The position numbers and the translations under genes were made by a program. The notes beneath the pieces were generated by a model that saw only the letters and a program-made list of their open reading frames with translations, searched no databases and had not been told where the DNA came from. Shown piece after piece: positions 28,410 through 37,836 of a stretch of 64,000 bases of DNA. The DNA is from Bradyrhizobiaceae bacterium (GTDB taxonomy: Bacteria > Pseudomonadota > Alphaproteobacteria > Rhizobiales > Xanthobacteraceae): contig CANKHA010000005.1 in assembly GCA_947481685.1 (NCBI GenBank), positions 1-64,000 on the forward strand. The letters are read 5' to 3'. Each line of letters opens with the position of its first letter. Positions within the stretch are counted from its first letter, which is position 1.

Positions 28410-29183
28410 ATGCCAAGTGTGGCCAAAAGGCGCCTAGCAGTTGCGGAAGTTGTAGTGGAAGACGAAACAGAAACGACAGCAGTCGTTGAGATTGCTGAAG
28501 TAGCGGCTGAAGACGAGGGTGTTTCGATGGGCGAAACGCGGCCCGAAGAGCTGCGACTGCTGGAGGCGCTGCTCTTCGCGTCGGCAGAGCCGCTCGACGA
28601 AAAGACGCTGGCGGCGCGACTGCCGCAAGGCGTCGACGTCAAGGCCGTGCTCAGGCAATTGCAGGTCGAGTATGCGCCGCGCGGAGTGAACCTCATGCGC
28701 GTCGCAGGAAAGTGGGCGTTCCGGACTGCCAACGATCTCGCCTGGCTGCTCACCAAGGAATCCGTGGTGCCGCGCAAATTGTCGCGTGCCGCGATCGAGA
28801 CGCTCGCCATCGTTGCCTATCACCAGCCGGTGACTCGCGCCGAGGTTGAGGAAATCCGTGGCATCTCTGCCGCGAAGGGCACAGTCGATGTGCTGCTCGA
28901 AATCGGCTGGGTGCGTCCGCGCGGACGCCGCAAGGCGCCGGGCCGGCCTGTTACCTACGGCACCACCGAAGCATTCCTGTCGCATTTTGGGCTGGAAGCG
29001 CTCGACGACCTGCCGGGCCTCGACGAATTGAAGGGCTCGGGACTGCTGGACGGCCGTTTGCCGCCGGGCTTCTCGATACCGGCGCCGTCGGACGATCCGA
29101 CGTTGCGCGAGGACGAAGATCCCCTGGAGCCGGGCGATCTCGACTTCGGGCTCGCCCCGCCACCCTCGCGCGTCGAGGAATAA
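28410..29183 (+). CDS. scpB: Segregation and condensation protein B
   Basis: Winged-helix kleisin-interacting protein of condensin, 257 residues. The conserved core (EELRLLEALLFASAEPLDEK through AIETLAIVAYHQPVTRAEVEEIRG and VTYGTTEAFLSHFGLEALDDLPGL) spans about residues 46-210. The acidic N-terminal 40 residues are lineage-specific, and an internal ATG at 28527 (MGETRPEE) is an alternative start. The C-terminal tail is Pro/Asp-rich. Confidence 0.94.
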   Translation: MPSVAKRRLAVAEVVVEDETETTAVVEIAEVAAEDEGVSMGETRPEELRLLEALLFASAEPLDEKTLAARLPQGVDVKAVLRQLQVEYAPRGVNLMRVAGKWAFRTANDLAWLLTKESVVPRKLSRAAIETLAIVAYHQPVTRAEVEEIRGISAAKGTVDVLLEIGWVRPRGRRKAPGRPVTYGTTEAFLSHFGLEALDDLPGLDELKGSGLLDGRLPPGFSIPAPSDDPTLREDEDPLEPGDLDFGLAPPPSRVEE

Positions 29184-29221
29184 GGCCGACAATACGTCAT
29201 TTGCCGGGGCGCGGTATACAA

Positions 29222-29265
29222 ACGCGCTATCAGCAAAAGTGGGTACCGGTTTTGCGGGAAAGCAA
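29222..29265. repeat. Palindromic repeat, AACCGGTT family, copy 4 (degenerate)
   Basis: ACGCGCTATCAGCAAAAGTG followed by GGTACCGGTTTTGCGGG. It matches copy 2 in reverse orientation, but the right arm is eroded. It lies between scpB and tatA. Confidence 0.7.
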
Positions 29266-29324
29266 TCAAGCTTGCGCAGATTGCGTGTACTTATCTGCGG
29301 TCTAGCGCGTTAACGTTTAAATTA

Positions 29325-29373
29325 GCGCATGATCTTGTCGCCGAACCGGTTCCCACTTCGGCGGATCATGCGC
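29325..29373. repeat. Palindromic repeat, AACCGGTT family, copy 5
   Basis: GCGCATGATC ... GAACCGGTTCCCACTTCGGC ... GGATCATGCGC, nearly identical to copy 3. It is placed 100 bp before tatA. Together with copy 4 it occupies most of the 289-bp scpB-tatA gap. Confidence 0.88.
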
Positions 29374-29472
29374 GACCTAACTCCTTGTTTTTGCCGCGTC
29401 CGCAGCCTAGTTTCCTCGGTGAAAACACACTGACGGGGCGATGGACGCCCGGTCGAGTGCGGAGGGTTTCCG

Positions 29473-29715
29473 ATGGGTTCCTTTAGTCTGTGGCACTGGA
29501 TCGTGGTCGGCGTGATTGTGCTGGTGCTGTTCGGCGGCAAGAACAAGATTTCGTCGCTGATGGGCGACTTCGCGCAGGGCATCAAGGCCTTCAAGAAGGG
29601 CATGTCCGAGGACGAAAAAGCCGACGCAGCGCCGGCCAAGCCAGAAGCCATGAAGTCGATCGATCATCAGGCGAGCACGTCGGCCTCGCAGGCGGAAACC
29701 CGCAAGGTCGTCTAA
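29473..29715 (+). CDS. tatA: Twin-arginine translocase subunit TatA
   Basis: An 80-residue pore-forming Tat subunit. One N-terminal membrane helix ([15 protein letters not shown]) is followed by an amphipathic helix ([20 protein letters not shown]) with the conserved FG hinge, then an acidic tail. It is first in the tatA-tatB-tatC operon that exports folded proteins. Confidence 0.96.
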   Translation: MGSFSLWHWIVVGVIVLVLFGGKNKISSLMGDFAQGIKAFKKGMSEDEKADAAPAKPEAMKSIDHQASTSASQAETRKVV

Positions 29716-29776
29716 GCCGCGTCCGGCATTGTGAAAGGGGTGACGGCGTCGCTCACCCCTTTGGAGTTACCATTCG

Positions 29777-30208
29777 ATGTTCGATATCGGTTGGGGCGAG
29801 CTCCTCGTCATCGGCGTCGTTGCGCTGATCGTGATCGGTCCCAAGGAATTGCCCGGTGTGCTGCGCACGCTTGGCCAGGCCATGGCGAAGGTCCGCCGCA
29901 TGGCCTCGGAGTTCCAGGGCCAGTTCAACGAAGCGATGCGCGAAGCGGAAATGGCCGACATCAAGAAGTCGGTCGATGAACTAACCGCGGCAGCAAGCGG
30001 CATCCAGTATTACGATCCGCTGAATCCCGACGGGCTTGAGCCGAAGCCGGAAACCAAAGTCGCCGATCCCAACGAGCCGGTGATAACGCCCGCGCCGGAA
30101 GAGCAGGCATTATTGCCGACCCCCGAGAATGCGACGACGGCGGCATTGCCGGAAGCTGACCTTGGCAATCTTGAGCCGCCCAAACCTGTCGATGGGCGCA
30201 CGTCATGA
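29777..30208 (+). CDS. tatB: Twin-arginine translocase subunit TatB
   Basis: A 143-residue receptor-complex subunit with the N-terminal helix [20 protein letters not shown], the [14 protein letters not shown] hinge and amphipathic helix, and a long Pro/Glu-rich tail. It overlaps tatC by 4 bp (ATGA), so translation is coupled. Confidence 0.96.
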   Translation: MFDIGWGELLVIGVVALIVIGPKELPGVLRTLGQAMAKVRRMASEFQGQFNEAMREAEMADIKKSVDELTAAASGIQYYDPLNPDGLEPKPETKVADPNEPVITPAPEEQALLPTPENATTAALPEADLGNLEPPKPVDGRTS

Positions 30209-31026
30209 GCCAGGAAGACATCGAGGCCAGCAAAGCCCCGTTGATGGAGCACCTGATCGAGTTGCGCTCGCGGCTGATCAAGGCAGTGATCGCTTTCTTC
30301 ATCACCTTCGCGCTGTGTTTCTACTTCGCGAAATCGATCTACAACATTCTGGTCTGGCCTTTCGTCTTTGTCGCCGGTGCGGAAAATTCGAAATTCATCT
30401 ACACCGCGCTGCTGGAATATTTCGTCACCCAGTTGAAGGTTGCGATGTTCGGCGCGGCCTTCCTGTCATTTCCGGTGGTGGCGGGGCAGATCTACATGTT
30501 CGTCGCACCCGGCCTCTATCGCCATGAGCGTCACGCCTTTCTGCCGTATCTGATCGCCACGCCGTTCTTCTTCGCGCTTGGCTCGGCGCTGGTATATTTC
30601 ATCGTGATGCCAACGCTGGTGCGCTTTTCGCTCGGCATGCAGCAAAGCGCTCCTGGCGAGGCGGAAATCGCGCTGCTGCCGAAGGTCGGCGAATATCTCG
30701 CGTTGATGATGAGCCTGATCTTCGCCTTCGGCATCGCCTTCCAGCTTCCTGTGATCCTGACGCTGCTGGGGCGCATCGGTGTGATCGATTCCGATATGCT
30801 CAAGGCCAAGCGGCGTTACTTCATCGTCGGCGCCTTTGTGATCGCGGCGGTGCTGACGCCGCCGGACGTCATCAGCCAGATGTCGCTGGCGATCCCCTTG
30901 TTGATCCTCTACGAGGGCTCGATCTGGTCCGTGAAGTTCGTCGAGAAGAAAGCCAAGGCCAAGGCGGCCGCGGAAGCCGCCGCTGCGGGCGCGGCCGTTG
31001 CCGAAGCCGTCAAACCGGCGGAATGA
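30205..31026 (+). CDS. tatC: Twin-arginine translocase subunit TatC
   Basis: A polytopic signal-binding subunit of 273 residues with six predicted membrane helices. Family motifs are [16 protein letters not shown] near the N-terminus, the conserved [16 protein letters not shown] loop and [19 protein letters not shown]. The C-terminal tail is Ala/Lys-rich. It is followed by serS after 56 bp. Confidence 0.97.
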   Translation: MSQEDIEASKAPLMEHLIELRSRLIKAVIAFFITFALCFYFAKSIYNILVWPFVFVAGAENSKFIYTALLEYFVTQLKVAMFGAAFLSFPVVAGQIYMFVAPGLYRHERHAFLPYLIATPFFFALGSALVYFIVMPTLVRFSLGMQQSAPGEAEIALLPKVGEYLALMMSLIFAFGIAFQLPVILTLLGRIGVIDSDMLKAKRRYFIVGAFVIAAVLTPPDVISQMSLAIPLLILYEGSIWSVKFVEKKAKAKAAAEAAAAGAAVAEAVKPAE

Positions 31027-31046
31027 CCTTCTTTCTGCTCTCCTGA

Positions 31047-32492
<1,446 letters not shown>

Positions 32493-32520
32493 AGTGAGAG
32501 ACTGGGCAAATCCTTCAATC

Positions 32521-32630
32521 CGTCATCCTGAGGTGTGCGCCGGAAGCGCGCCTCGAAGGATGAGCGGCCCGGGCCGTCGCCCTTCGAGGCTCGGCCGCCC
32601 GTGGCGACCTCGCTCCTCAGGGTGACGGAG
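32521..32630. repeat. Long intergenic palindromic repeat, CGTCATCCTGAGG family
   Basis: Outer arms CGTCATCCTGAGG (32522-32534) and CTCAGGGTGACGG (32617-32629), inner arms GCGCGCCTCGAAGGATGAG and CCCTTCGAGGC. Repeats of this wording are common in Bradyrhizobium-type genomes. It fills the serS-surE gap, and its right end (GACGGAG) provides the apparent ribosome-binding site of surE. Confidence 0.82.
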
Positions 32631-32636
32631 AACTCA

Positions 32637-33404
32637 ATGCGCATTCTTGTTACCAACGACGACGGCATTCATGCCGAAGGTCTCGGCATCTGCGAGGAGA
32701 TCGCGCGCGCGCTGTCGGATGACGTCTGGGTGGTCGCGCCGGAATACGATCAGTCCGGCGTGGCGCATTCGCTGTCGATCAACGATCCGCTGCGGCTGCG
32801 CGCCATCGGCCCCAAGCGCTTCGCCGTGAAAGGCACGCCGACCGACTGCGTCATCATGGGCGCGCATCACATCCTGAGCGATGGACGGCCCGACCTTGTG
32901 CTGTCGGGCGTGAACCAGGGCCACAACGCCGGCGAGGACGTGACGTATTCCGGCACGGTTGCCGGCGCGATTGAAGGCACGATCCTCAACATTCCGTCGA
33001 TCGCTTTGTCGCAATCCTATTCCGCCGCCAACAAGATGCCGCAGTGGGCCACGACGATCAAATACGCGCCCGATCTCATTCGCCGTGTGCTGAAGGAAGG
33101 CATCCCGAAGGATGTCCTCGTCAACATCAACTTCCCCGATTGCGGACCGGATGAAGTGAAGGGCGTCTCGGTCACGTCGCAGGGCAAGCGCGATCAGGCG
33201 GAAATGGCAATTGAAAGCCGCAACGACGGGCGCGGCAATCCCTATTACTGGATCGCGTTCCGCGGCCGGCAGCGCCCCGCGACACGCAACGGCACCGATC
33301 TCTGGGCGCTGGCCGACAAGCGCATCTCGATCACGCCCTTGCGGATCGACATGACCGACGAGCCTTTCATGACGCGGTTGGCGGAAGTACTTGGCGGCGC
33401 ATGA
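32637..33404 (+). CDS. surE: 5'/3'-nucleotidase SurE
   Basis: Survival protein SurE, a metal-dependent nucleoside monophosphatase of 255 residues. It carries the N-terminal metal-binding MRILVTNDDGIHAEG, GTPTDCVIMGAHH and SGVNQGHNAGEDVTYSGTV. ATG 32637 is chosen by homology; the upstream frame is repeat DNA, and GGAG at 32628-32631 fits as the ribosome site. The final GGCGGCGCATGATC is shared with palindromic repeat copy 6, which supplies the TGA stop. surE and pcm are neighbours in many bacteria; here a response regulator gene lies between them. Confidence 0.96.
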   Translation: MRILVTNDDGIHAEGLGICEEIARALSDDVWVVAPEYDQSGVAHSLSINDPLRLRAIGPKRFAVKGTPTDCVIMGAHHILSDGRPDLVLSGVNQGHNAGEDVTYSGTVAGAIEGTILNIPSIALSQSYSAANKMPQWATTIKYAPDLIRRVLKEGIPKDVLVNINFPDCGPDEVKGVSVTSQGKRDQAEMAIESRNDGRGNPYYWIAFRGRQRPATRNGTDLWALADKRISITPLRIDMTDEPFMTRLAEVLGGA

Positions 33405-33469
33405 TCCCGAAAAAGCCTACCCCGGACTTGATCCGGGGTGGGAACCGGTTTGCGGACAAGATCATGCGC
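33397..33469. repeat. Palindromic repeat, AACCGGTT family, copy 6, with a nested inverted repeat
   Basis: Arms GCGCATGATCCCGAAAA and GGACAAGATCATGCGC flank the core GGGAACCGGTTTGC. The left half is interrupted by CCCCGGACTTGATCCGGGG (33420-33438), an inverted repeat that looks like a different element inserted into this one. The left arm contains the surE stop codon. Confidence 0.82.
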
Positions 33470-33480
33470 AAAGATAAAAC

Positions 33481-33861
33481 TTAGGCTGGCAGGATCAGCG
33501 ACAGCATCTTTTTCAGCTCATCGAGCTGAAACGGCTTCTGCAATGTCGGACGGCCGCGATAGCTGTCCGGCAGGCCACGGCCGCCATAGCCAGTGACGAA
33601 CATGAAGGGAAGGCCGCGTTTGGCGATGATGTCCGCCACCGGATAAACGTCTTGCCCGTCCAGATTGACGTCGAGAATGGCGAGGTCGAATTCCTTGACC
33701 CTGGCGAGTTCGGCCGCTTCCTCGACGCGGCCGGCGACGCCCACCAGGTCATAGCCGAGCTCGGTGAGCATATCTTCCATCAGCATGCGGATCAGGAACT
33801 CGTCCTCGACCACGAGGATGCGGCGCCCAGTTTGCGGGGAAGCTGGGTCTGTGGCGTTCAT
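33481..33861 (-). CDS. Single-domain response regulator (receiver only)
   Basis: A 126-residue CheY-like receiver. It has the acidic pocket VVEDEFLI at the N-terminus, the phospho-acceptor Asp in LAILDVNLDG (about residue 57), the Thr/Gly switch FVTGYG and the conserved Lys in LQKPFQLDEL. No output domain or histidine kinase is adjacent, so it probably relays phosphate or binds a partner. ATG 33861 (MNATDPAS) is chosen for the usual receiver boundary. It is flanked by palindromic repeat copies 6 and 7 and is oriented against surE and pcm, so it may be an insertion between them. Confidence 0.9.
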   Translation of the reverse strand: MNATDPASPQTGRRILVVEDEFLIRMLMEDMLTELGYDLVGVAGRVEEAAELARVKEFDLAILDVNLDGQDVYPVADIIAKRGLPFMFVTGYGGRGLPDSYRGRPTLQKPFQLDELKKMLSLILPA

Positions 33862-33877
33862 GCACACGTTCCTTAGA

Positions 33878-33921
33878 GCGCAATCCGGCGAAGTGGGAAG
33901 CGGTTCGCCGCAAGATTGCGC
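33878..33921. repeat. Palindromic repeat, AACCGGTT family, copy 7
   Basis: GCGCAATCCGGCGAAGTGGG then AAGCGGTTCGCC and GCAAGATTGCGC. The core is AGCGGTT in place of ACCGGTT. It lies in the upstream region of the response regulator gene. Confidence 0.8.
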
Positions 33922-34102
33922 GAAAACTAACAAATCTGGAGTCTGATCCGATTCAATCTGATCAAACTCTAGAACTGCCCCGGCCGGTAGTGGCGCACGA
34001 AATATAGCCCGGCTTCAGGTTGCCGCAAGTGCGCGCGGTGCGCTCTTGATAGAAAAGCCGCAGGCGCTCAATAATAGGTTCCAGCAAGAAGAGAGGCGAG
34101 TC

Positions 34103-34762
34103 GTGGTGGAACTGTCGCAAGACCCTGAAGGCGTCGGACGCATGGAATTCATGCTGACCCTGCGCCGCCGCGGGATCAGCGATCAGGCGGTGCTCCGTGC
34201 CATGGACGAAGTGCCGCGCGAGTATTTTGTCGCGCCGGACAGTCTGGAACTTGCTTACGGCGATCATGCCTTGCCGATTGCCTGCGGGCAGACCATCAGC
34301 CAGCCCTATGTCGTCGCCTACATGACCGAGCAACTTGCGGTGAGGGCGCATCATCGCGTGTTGGAAGTCGGCACCGGTTCCGGCTATCAGGCCGCGGTTT
34401 TGTCGCGACTGGTGCGTGAGGTCATCAGTATTGAGCGTTACCGGACATTGGCCGAAGCCGCGCGCAGCCGGTTGCAGACTCTCGGCTACGACAATGTGGA
34501 GGTCGTGGTTGGAGACGGTCTCAATGGCGTGCCGGATAGCGCCCCCTTCGACCGCATCATCATCACGGCCGCCGCGGAGGCCATTCCCGAGACGCTCGTC
34601 GCGCAGCTTGCAGAGGGCGGGGTGATGCTCTTGCCGGTCGGTCCGCACGATGGCGCGCAGGAAATCATAAAATTAACCAAGATGAATGAAGGCGTCACAC
34701 AACAGCGCCTTATCGGGGTGCGCTTCGTGCCGTTGCTGCCCGGCCAGGCCCGCGAATTATAG
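34103..34762 (+). CDS. pcm: Protein-L-isoaspartate O-methyltransferase
   Basis: Repairs isoaspartyl residues in aged proteins using SAM. The product (219 residues from GTG 34103) has the canonical PIMT motifs: [19 protein letters not shown], the substrate-binding [17 protein letters not shown] motif [17 protein letters not shown] and [17 protein letters not shown] 34103 is preferred because AGAGAGG precedes it by about 7 bases; TTG 34046 and ATG 34142 are alternatives. This is the true Pcm, while the gene at 482 is a divergent relative. Confidence 0.94.
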   Translation: MVELSQDPEGVGRMEFMLTLRRRGISDQAVLRAMDEVPREYFVAPDSLELAYGDHALPIACGQTISQPYVVAYMTEQLAVRAHHRVLEVGTGSGYQAAVLSRLVREVISIERYRTLAEAARSRLQTLGYDNVEVVVGDGLNGVPDSAPFDRIIITAAAEAIPETLVAQLAEGGVMLLPVGPHDGAQEIIKLTKMNEGVTQQRLIGVRFVPLLPGQAREL

Positions 34763-34806
34763 ATGTTGTATGGGTTTTCGGCCTGTCGGGAGTCCGCGCA
34801 GGGCGT

Positions 34807-34821
34807 TTAAGCCTTGTTTAC
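34807..34821 (+). promoter_or_regulatory. CtrA-box-like site
   Basis: TTAA-GCCTTGT-TTAC, one base off the alphaproteobacterial CtrA consensus TTAA-N7-TTAA. It is 60 bp upstream of the LysM/M23 gene, whose family acts in division. Suggestive only. Confidence 0.25.
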
Positions 34822-34880
34822 CCCATCGGTGTTAATTCAACCACTCGTATCCGTCGCGTCTGAGTATGAATGGGTAAACC

Positions 34881-36203
34881 ATGCTTTCCCCCGTCGCGTT
34901 TCGCGCGTCAATGCGCCCTTCCGTCATCCTTCTGGCGCTGGTCGCCGTGAGCGCAGCAGGTTGCAGCTCCGACACCAGCCGCTTCGAGGGGCCGTTCTCC
35001 AATCCCTTCGCTTCCAGGCAGCAGGCCGCTCCGGCTGAAGTCACTGGATCGATCTCCTCCGCGCCGCGCGGGCAGATCCAGAGCCAGCCGTTACCGGCGC
35101 CGGGCCAGACCGCAAGCGCAATGCCGCCTGCGACACGGCCCGCCACGATTCAAGGCAGCGGCGTTGCCGGCGGCGATCGGGGCATGGCCTCGTATCAGCC
35201 GGGCAGCGCTCCGCAGCAGGACATCACAGGTTCCGTCAACAAGCCGGCTCCGGCACCCGCCTGGAATTGGGAAGGCGGCACGCCGGTTACGGTGGGCCCG
35301 AACGACACGCTCGATACGCTGTCGAAGCGCCACAACATTCCGGCTTCCGTGATCATGCAGGCCAATGGGGTTTCTGTGCCGCCCGGCATCCATCCCGGCC
35401 AGCGTCTCGTGATCCCGCGCTACACGCAGTCCACTGCGCCGGTGCCGGTCGCGTCCGCGTCACGCAGCGTTGTGGGCCAGGCAGAGTCCGGTACGCATAC
35501 GGTGGTGCCAGGCGAAACCATGATCGGAATTGCCAAGCGCTATAACGTTGCGCTGAAGGATCTCGCCAAGGCCAATCGCGTCGAGCCTTACGCGCAGTTG
35601 AAGATGGGCGACCGCCTCGTCATTCCGGGACGCGCTGCTGCTGCAACGGCCAAGCCGCCGGTGCTGGCTGCCAAGCCTGCGCCGGTGGCGCCGGCGCCGA
35701 CAACAAAGCTCGCCGCTGCGCCTCAACAAAAGATGGCTGCCGTTGACACGACCCAGTCGGCGCATTCGGTGAAGCCGACGCAGGATGTTGCGGTCGATGA
35801 GCCCAAGGGTTCAGCCTCCGGCACCGCGGCTTTCCGTTGGCCGGTGCGTGGCCGGATCATTGCAGGCTTCGGCCCGAAACCGAACGGCCAGCAGAACGAC
35901 GGCATCAATCTCTCGGTTCCCGAAGGCACTCCGATCAAGGCCGCTGAAGACGGCGTCGTCGCCTATTCCGGAAACGAACTGAAGGGTTACGGCAATCTGG
36001 TGCTGATCCGTCACTCCAACGGCTTCGTCACGGCCTATGCCCATGCCAGCGAATTGCTGGTGAAGCGCGGCGACACGATCAAACGCGGACAGACCATCGC
36101 CAAGGCTGGCCAAACCGGGACCGTCACGTCACCGCAAGTGCACTTCGAGATCCGCAAGGGCTCGTCGCCGGTCGATCCGACGCAATATCTCAACGGCGCG
36201 TAA
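34881..36203 (+). CDS. LysM and M23-like (LytM) lipoprotein, NlpD-like
   Basis: A 440-residue envelope protein. The N-terminal lipoprotein signal ends VSAAGC. Two LysM peptidoglycan-binding domains follow (about residues 130-178, VTVGPNDTLDTLSKRHNIPA; and 205-252, HTVVPGETMIGIAKRYNVAL), then a linker, then a C-terminal M23/LytM domain (about 315-438). Metal ligands of active M23 enzymes look replaced: NDGINL where HxGxD is expected, and QVHFEIR where HxH is expected. This pattern fits NlpD/EnvC-type activators of cell-wall amidases rather than a protease. It follows pcm, as nlpD does in many proteobacteria. Confidence 0.92.
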   Translation: MLSPVAFRASMRPSVILLALVAVSAAGCSSDTSRFEGPFSNPFASRQQAAPAEVTGSISSAPRGQIQSQPLPAPGQTASAMPPATRPATIQGSGVAGGDRGMASYQPGSAPQQDITGSVNKPAPAPAWNWEGGTPVTVGPNDTLDTLSKRHNIPASVIMQANGVSVPPGIHPGQRLVIPRYTQSTAPVPVASASRSVVGQAESGTHTVVPGETMIGIAKRYNVALKDLAKANRVEPYAQLKMGDRLVIPGRAAAATAKPPVLAAKPAPVAPAPTTKLAAAPQQKMAAVDTTQSAHSVKPTQDVAVDEPKGSASGTAAFRWPVRGRIIAGFGPKPNGQQNDGINLSVPEGTPIKAAEDGVVAYSGNELKGYGNLVLIRHSNGFVTAYAHASELLVKRGDTIKRGQTIAKAGQTGTVTSPQVHFEIRKGSSPVDPTQYLNGA

Positions 36204-36238
36204 GCAAGCCGTTGGGGTTCTGGCGCTGATTTTGAGTT

Positions 36239-36287
36239 GCGCTTGATCTGATCCGAAAACCGGTTCCCACTTTTCGGGATCAAGCGC
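36239..36287. repeat. Palindromic repeat, AACCGGTT family, copy 8
   Basis: GCGCTTGATCTGATCCGAAAAC then CGGTTCCCACTTTTCGGGATCAAGCGC, written here in two overlapping halves of the palindrome. It lies between the convergent LysM/M23 and DUF815 genes and encodes the TGA stop of the latter. Confidence 0.87.
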
Positions 36288-37182
36288 CGAGCCTTACGCC
36301 AAGACGTCCGGCGATATCCTGCACAAATTGCCATGCCACGCGGCCGGAACGCGCGCCGCGCGTTGTCGACCATTCCAATGCTTCGCGATGCAATGCTTCG
36401 CCGGTCAACGGGATGCGGAAGTGCGCGACATAGCCATCGACCATGGCGAGATATTCGTCCTGGCTGCAGTGGTGGAAGCCAAGCCACAAACCGAAGCGAT
36501 CCGAGAGCGAGACCTTTTCCTCGATGGCTTCGCCGGGATTGATCGCAGTAGCGCGCTCGTTATCGACCATCTCCCGCGGCATCAGGTGCCGGCGGTTGGA
36601 TGTGGCGTAGAGGATTACATTGTCTGGGCGTCCCTCGATGCCGCCTTCCAGCACCGCCTTGAGCGCCTTGTAGGACGTGTCGTCGCTGTCGAAAGAGAGA
36701 TCGTCGCAGAACACGATGAAATGCTCGCGTGCGCCGCGCAGCATCGTCATCAGGGCAGGGAGGCTTTCGATATCTTCGCGGTGGATTTCGATCAGCTTGA
36801 GGGTGCCAGTCTTTTTGCTGGCGGCTGCATGCGCGGCTTTCACCAGCGATGACTTGCCCATACCGCGTGCGCCCCAGAGCAGCGCGTTGTTGGCCGGCAG
36901 CCCGCGCGCGAAGCGTTCCGTATTCTCCATGAGCAGGTCGCGGACACGCTCGATGCCCTTGAGAAGCGACATATCAACGCGGTTCACGCGCGGTACCGGA
37001 GCGAGATAATTGCCTTCGGGATGCCAGACAAAGGCGCCGGCGGCGGCGAAATCGGTGATTTGCGCCGCGGGCGGTGCCAGGCGCTCAAGGGCGGCGGCAA
37101 TGCGGGCCGTATCGTTTGAGGCTTTGGGCGCTGCGGCTGTCTTGCGCCTGGTCTTGCTCTTTGAACGGCTGGTTTTCGGCAT
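36280..37182 (-). CDS. DUF815-family P-loop ATPase
   Basis: A 300-residue AAA-like ATPase of the DUF815 family, whose biological role is not established. The N-terminus is Lys/Arg-rich (KTSRSKSKTRRKT). Walker A is GARGMGKSSLVKA (about residue 103) and Walker B is EHFIVFCDDLSFD (about 155). A sensor-1-like VILYATSNRRHL and an arginine-containing C-terminal lid follow. The stop codon is within palindromic repeat copy 8. GAGGAGG lies just upstream of the start, and a 26-bp perfect palindrome (37196-37221) abuts this ribosome site. Confidence 0.9.
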   Translation of the reverse strand: MPKTSRSKSKTRRKTAAAPKASNDTARIAAALERLAPPAAQITDFAAAGAFVWHPEGNYLAPVPRVNRVDMSLLKGIERVRDLLMENTERFARGLPANNALLWGARGMGKSSLVKAAHAAASKKTGTLKLIEIHREDIESLPALMTMLRGAREHFIVFCDDLSFDSDDTSYKALKAVLEGGIEGRPDNVILYATSNRRHLMPREMVDNERATAINPGEAIEEKVSLSDRFGLWLGFHHCSQDEYLAMVDGYVAHFRIPLTGEALHREALEWSTTRGARSGRVAWQFVQDIAGRLGVRLGA

Positions 37183-37195
37183 GAGGCGGCCTCCT

Positions 37196-37221
37196 CACTG
37201 GTCGGATATATCCGACCAGTG
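37196..37221. promoter_or_regulatory. Perfect 26-bp palindrome upstream of the DUF815 ATPase gene
   Basis: CACTGGTCGGATA followed by its exact complement TATCCGACCAGTG, without a spacer. It ends 14 bp before the ATG at 37182 and about 3 bp before the GAGGAGG ribosome site. It could be a dimeric repressor operator, or a hairpin in the mRNA that controls access to the start. It differs from the repeat families in the window and no second copy was noticed. Confidence 0.65.
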
Positions 37222-37446
37222 CCACGTAAGATTGCCAGACTCGGGTAAACCCGAGGCTGGTTGAGCCGTTCCCATACCGGGCCCTTGGCGGACCTGCAAG
37301 ACGGCCAAATACGGCCTGAAATAGGCCATTCCGGCGACTGCCCGGCGCATTGCAATTAAGCCCTCGACCGCTATAGTCCGCGCGATTTCGATGCCTATCT
37401 AGAGGCAGCGGCGGTCGCCGCGCCCTTCACTTCAAAAGGACGTTCC

Positions 37447-37791
37447 ATGTTTATTACCCCTGCATTTGCGCAAGCGGCATCACCGTTCGGCGCCGACGGC
37501 GGCATGCTGATGAATTTGCTGCCGTTCGTCGCAATTTTCGCGATCATGTATTTTCTGATCCTGCGTCCGCAGCAGAAGCGCGTGAAGGCGCATCAGGAGT
37601 TGGTCAAGAACGTGCGCCGCGGCGACACTGTCGTCACGTCCGGCGGGCTCATCGGCAAGGTCACCAAGGTGATCGACGATGAGCAGATCGAGGTCGAACT
37701 CGCCGAGGGTATCCGCGTTCGCCAGATCAAGTCGATGGTCAGCGACGTCCGCGCCAAGGGCGAGCCGGTGAAGGAAGACGCGGGCAACTAA
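37447..37791 (+). CDS. yajC: Preprotein translocase subunit YajC
   Basis: A 114-residue Sec accessory protein with one membrane helix (MNLLPFVAIFAIMYFLILRP, about residues 19-38), followed by the conserved PQQKRVKAHQELVKNVRRGD and GGLIGKVTKV. It is first in a yajC-secD-secF operon (gaps of 45 and 36 bp). Confidence 0.96.
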   Translation: MFITPAFAQAASPFGADGGMLMNLLPFVAIFAIMYFLILRPQQKRVKAHQELVKNVRRGDTVVTSGGLIGKVTKVIDDEQIEVELAEGIRVRQIKSMVSDVRAKGEPVKEDAGN

Positions 37792-37836
37792 GGTTGACCC
37801 GGTCCACGCTTATGTAAATCGAAACGGTCGATATCC

